From assembly GCA_041690535.1 (NCBI GenBank), contig JAWLHA010000037.1:1-43193 (forward strand): 43,193 nucleotides of DNA, read 5' to 3'. This DNA comes from JAWLHA01 sp041690535. Its GTDB lineage: Bacteria > Pseudomonadota > Gammaproteobacteria > Thiohalomonadales > Thiohalomonadaceae. Positions 41,646 to 43,193 of the stretch are shown here, piece by piece; position 1 is the stretch's first letter, and every line of letters begins with the position of its first letter. The notes below the pieces were generated by a model. That model saw only the letters and a list, made by a program, of their open reading frames with translations, ran no database searches and was not told the DNA's origin. The translations under genes were made by a program, and so were the position numbers.

Positions 41646-41855
41646 ATGGATGATGTTGAAATTCGACTCCTGGAGCGACGCGTCGATGAGCTGCTCCATA
41701 GCCTCGACCGGCTCCGCGAGGAGAATCGTTCGTTACGGGAGAACAACACGGCGCTGCTGGCCGAACGGGCACGCCTGACGGAGAGAAACGAGGAGGCCCG
41801 CGTCAGAGTGGAAGCGATGATTGCCCGCCTCCGGAATATGGAGGCGCAACCGTGA
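41646..41855 (+). CDS. ZapB-like coiled-coil protein (TIGR02449 family)
   Basis: A 69-residue protein almost entirely coiled coil with Leu heptads (LLERRVDELLHSLDRLREEN, then SLRENNTALLAERARL), like the small proteins found directly before zapA in many gammaproteobacteria. It probably works in Z-ring organisation with ZapA. It overlaps zapA by GTGA at 41852-41855, suggesting coupled translation. Confidence 0.85.
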   Translation: MDDVEIRLLERRVDELLHSLDRLREENRSLRENNTALLAERARLTERNEEARVRVEAMIARLRNMEAQP

Positions 41856-42166
41856 GCGCACCGATTCAGGAGAAGGTCCGCATTCTCGAAAAGGAGTATG
41901 TCGTGGCGTGCAAGTCGGACGAGCGTGACGCGCTGCACGAGTCGGCGCGGCTGCTCGACAAGAAGATGCGCGAGATTCGGGATAGCGGTAAGATAATCGG
42001 AACCGAGCGGATCACGGTCATGGCCGCGCTCAATATCGCCTATGAGCTCCTGAAGGAGAAATCGGTGGAGCGCGGGCGCAACGAGGCGCTGGACAACCGG
42101 CTTCGCATCATGCGCCAGAGGATCGAAGCCGAACTGGATCAGGACGACCGGCACTTGAAGTTGTAG
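41852..42166 (+). CDS. zapA: Cell division protein ZapA
   Basis: A 104-residue FtsZ-ring stabiliser. The N-terminal globular part (VRILEKEYVVACKSDERDALHESARLLDKKM split by a basic turn) and RDSGKIIGTERITVMAALNIAYELL are characteristic; a C-terminal coiled coil follows. The start is GTG at 41852. It is followed at once by 6S RNA, as in E. coli. Confidence 0.93.
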   Translation: MSAPIQEKVRILEKEYVVACKSDERDALHESARLLDKKMREIRDSGKIIGTERITVMAALNIAYELLKEKSVERGRNEALDNRLRIMRQRIEAELDQDDRHLKL

Positions 42167-42176
42167 AATTGGTCTT

Positions 42177-42361
42177 GGGCATCCATCTGCAGTGTTCGTT
42201 TACGCCGGGTGTTTTCTTGAGCCTATAGTGCACCCCGGGAACGAATAGCCGAAGCTTGTGTGCAGGTCCGCTCGACGGAAAGCCTGATGGCTCGGCAACC
42301 GTTCCCACTTGAACCTCCGGTTCAAGAACGAAGGTGGTGACGGCACATGCGGGGGATGCCC
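42177..42361 (+). ncRNA. ssrS: 6S RNA
   Basis: A 185-nt region between zapA and fau, the conserved place and nearly the E. coli length (184). The ends GGGCATCC (42177-42184) and GGATGCCC (42354-42361) pair as the closing stem. The 3' part contains CTTGAACC-TC-CGGTTCAAG, matching the conserved hairpin of E. coli 6S. The interior has the long, bulged GC-rich arms that mimic an open promoter and sequester sigma-70 RNA polymerase in stationary phase. Confidence 0.87.
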
Positions 42362-42391
42362 TCCCTCACCTCCGAGGCTGAGAAGGAGCTC

Positions 42392-43006
42392 GTGGATACG
42401 CTTTCCCGCGCTGAAATTCGCCGCAGCATGCGCGCGCGGCGGAGGCAGCTTCCCCTTCACGAACAGGCGCGTCGCTCGGAATCGCTCGCGGTGCGGGTGG
42501 CCTCGAGCTGGCTGTTCAGGCGCAGCAGGCATGTGGCCTTCTACCTGCCCAATGACGGCGAGCTGGACTTAACGCCCCTGATCGCCAAGGCCTGCGCGAT
42601 GAAAAAGCGCTGCTACCTCCCGGTATTGAGCCCCGTCTACCACAACCGCCTGTGGTTCGCCCCTTACGATGGGCGGGCACCACTGGTGTTGAACCGCTTC
42701 GACATTCCCGAACCCGATCTCAACTGGCGCGACATGCGCCCGGCCTGGGCCATGGACCTCGTGCTCACGCCACTGGTCGCCTTTGACGGCAACGGCAACC
42801 GCCTCGGAATGGGTGGGGGATTTTACGATCGCACGCTGGCTTATCTGGAACGGCGGAAGGTGTGGCGCAAGCCGCTTCTGCTCGGCGTGGCACATGATTT
42901 TCAGAAGGTCGGCACCCTTCCGGCAGAAGCCTGGGACGTCCCCCTTCACGGGGTATTCACCGAGCGGGCGTTCTACGACTTCGGCCCGGGGAGAAAGGCC
43001 GACTGA
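42392..43006 (+). CDS. fau: 5-formyltetrahydrofolate cyclo-ligase
   Basis: Converts 5-formyltetrahydrofolate to methenyl-tetrahydrofolate with ATP, linking to the folate chemistry of gcvT, folA and thyA. Blocks: AEIRRSMRARRRQL, VAFYLPNDGELDLTPLI, VLTPLVAFDGNGNRLGMGGGFYDRTL (phosphate-binding glycine loop) and the LGVAHDFQ end. The start is uncertain. GTG 42392 is preferred (AAGGAG just upstream, 204 residues, family-like N-terminus). ATGs at 42347 and 42356 would lie within 6S RNA. Confidence 0.88.
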   Translation: MDTLSRAEIRRSMRARRRQLPLHEQARRSESLAVRVASSWLFRRSRHVAFYLPNDGELDLTPLIAKACAMKKRCYLPVLSPVYHNRLWFAPYDGRAPLVLNRFDIPEPDLNWRDMRPAWAMDLVLTPLVAFDGNGNRLGMGGGFYDRTLAYLERRKVWRKPLLLGVAHDFQKVGTLPAEAWDVPLHGVFTERAFYDFGPGRKAD

Positions 43007-43090
43007 ACCGACAATCCGAACGCCACTACGGGTTGGGGTAGGAAAACACTGCTTGGTTGGAAACGGCAATGAACGTGCTCCCGACCTTGC

Positions 43091-43193
43091 TAGAGCACCG
43101 AACAGATAAATCCAGAGGCGCCCAACATGTAGGGTGGATAAGCGCAGCGCATCCACCGTGCGGCGTCGAATGGGTGGATGCGCTGCGCTTATC
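43091..43193 (+). repeat. Family-2 repeat, partial (cut by window end)
   Basis: AGAGCACCGAACAGATAAA is followed by the same large hairpin as at 3.4 kb: left arm 43129-43157, right arm beginning at 43173 and running off the window. 43007-43090 holds nothing recognisable. Confidence 0.85.

Overview
The window is GC-rich bacterial chromosome from a gammaproteobacterium. The strongest taxonomic evidence is the block gcvT, ubiI-like, ubiH, pepP, ygfB, then divergent zapA, 6S RNA and fau (34.9-43.0 kb), which keeps the order of the Escherichia coli gcvTHP-visC-ubiH-pepP-ygfB-zapA-ssrS-ygfA region. lgt-thyA is a second conserved pair. The split P-protein (gcvPA plus gcvPB) and the Tad pilus locus point to an environmental lineage, perhaps Chromatiales or Ectothiorhodospiraceae-like; that placement is inference.

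Layout. 0.2-6.8 kb: apaH, a chemoreceptor with a zinc-binding CZB domain, folA, thyA, lgt and an RlmI-type rRNA methyltransferase. 7.1-16.2 kb: one tightly packed Tad/Flp pilus operon (pilin, TadE-like, CpaB, secretin, TadZ, TadA ATPase, TadB, TadC, TadD, a small exported protein and a TadG-like protein) without its prepilin peptidase. 16.5-19.3 kb: a DUF255 thioredoxin-fold protein, a stand-alone Lrp/AsnC ligand-binding domain and an unrecognised 81-residue protein. 19.8-22.4 kb: a membrane GGDEF-EAL protein whose periplasmic part carries a c-type haem motif. 22.4-29.6 kb, minus strand: an LTA-synthase-like sulfatase, a PfkB kinase, two DUF5666 lipoproteins and a DUF6502 protein. 30.0-30.8 kb: a nucleotidyltransferase/HEPN toxin-antitoxin-like pair. 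30.8-36.3 kb: the glycine-cleavage operon gcvT-gcvH-gcvPA-gcvPB plus dgkA, behind a tandem glycine riboswitch. 36.3-43.0 kb: ubiquinone monooxygenases, pepP, ygfB, a ZapB-like protein, zapA, 6S RNA and fau.

The least ordinary content is in the gaps. Nine copies or fragments of one palindromic non-coding element, with ends CAGGGT(A/G)AACGC...GCGTT(C/T)ACCCTG, lie between genes, most with a visible ~10-bp target duplication (one perfect, two at 9/10). The full copies have a ~25-bp inner stem whose two arms change together from copy to copy, so the hairpin is kept while its sequence drifts. One copy, with a wholly different but perfectly paired 24-bp stem, sits inside the glycine-cleavage operon. 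A second repeat family (ends GAGCACCGAACAGATA) carries a 29-bp hairpin. No transposase for either family is in the window. I regard the first family as a MITE-like non-autonomous transposable element, possibly with a structural RNA or DNA role; this is the best candidate for something undescribed.

Many long open frames opposite real genes are by-products of high GC and were left out. All functional calls come from reading motifs by eye, without database searches.
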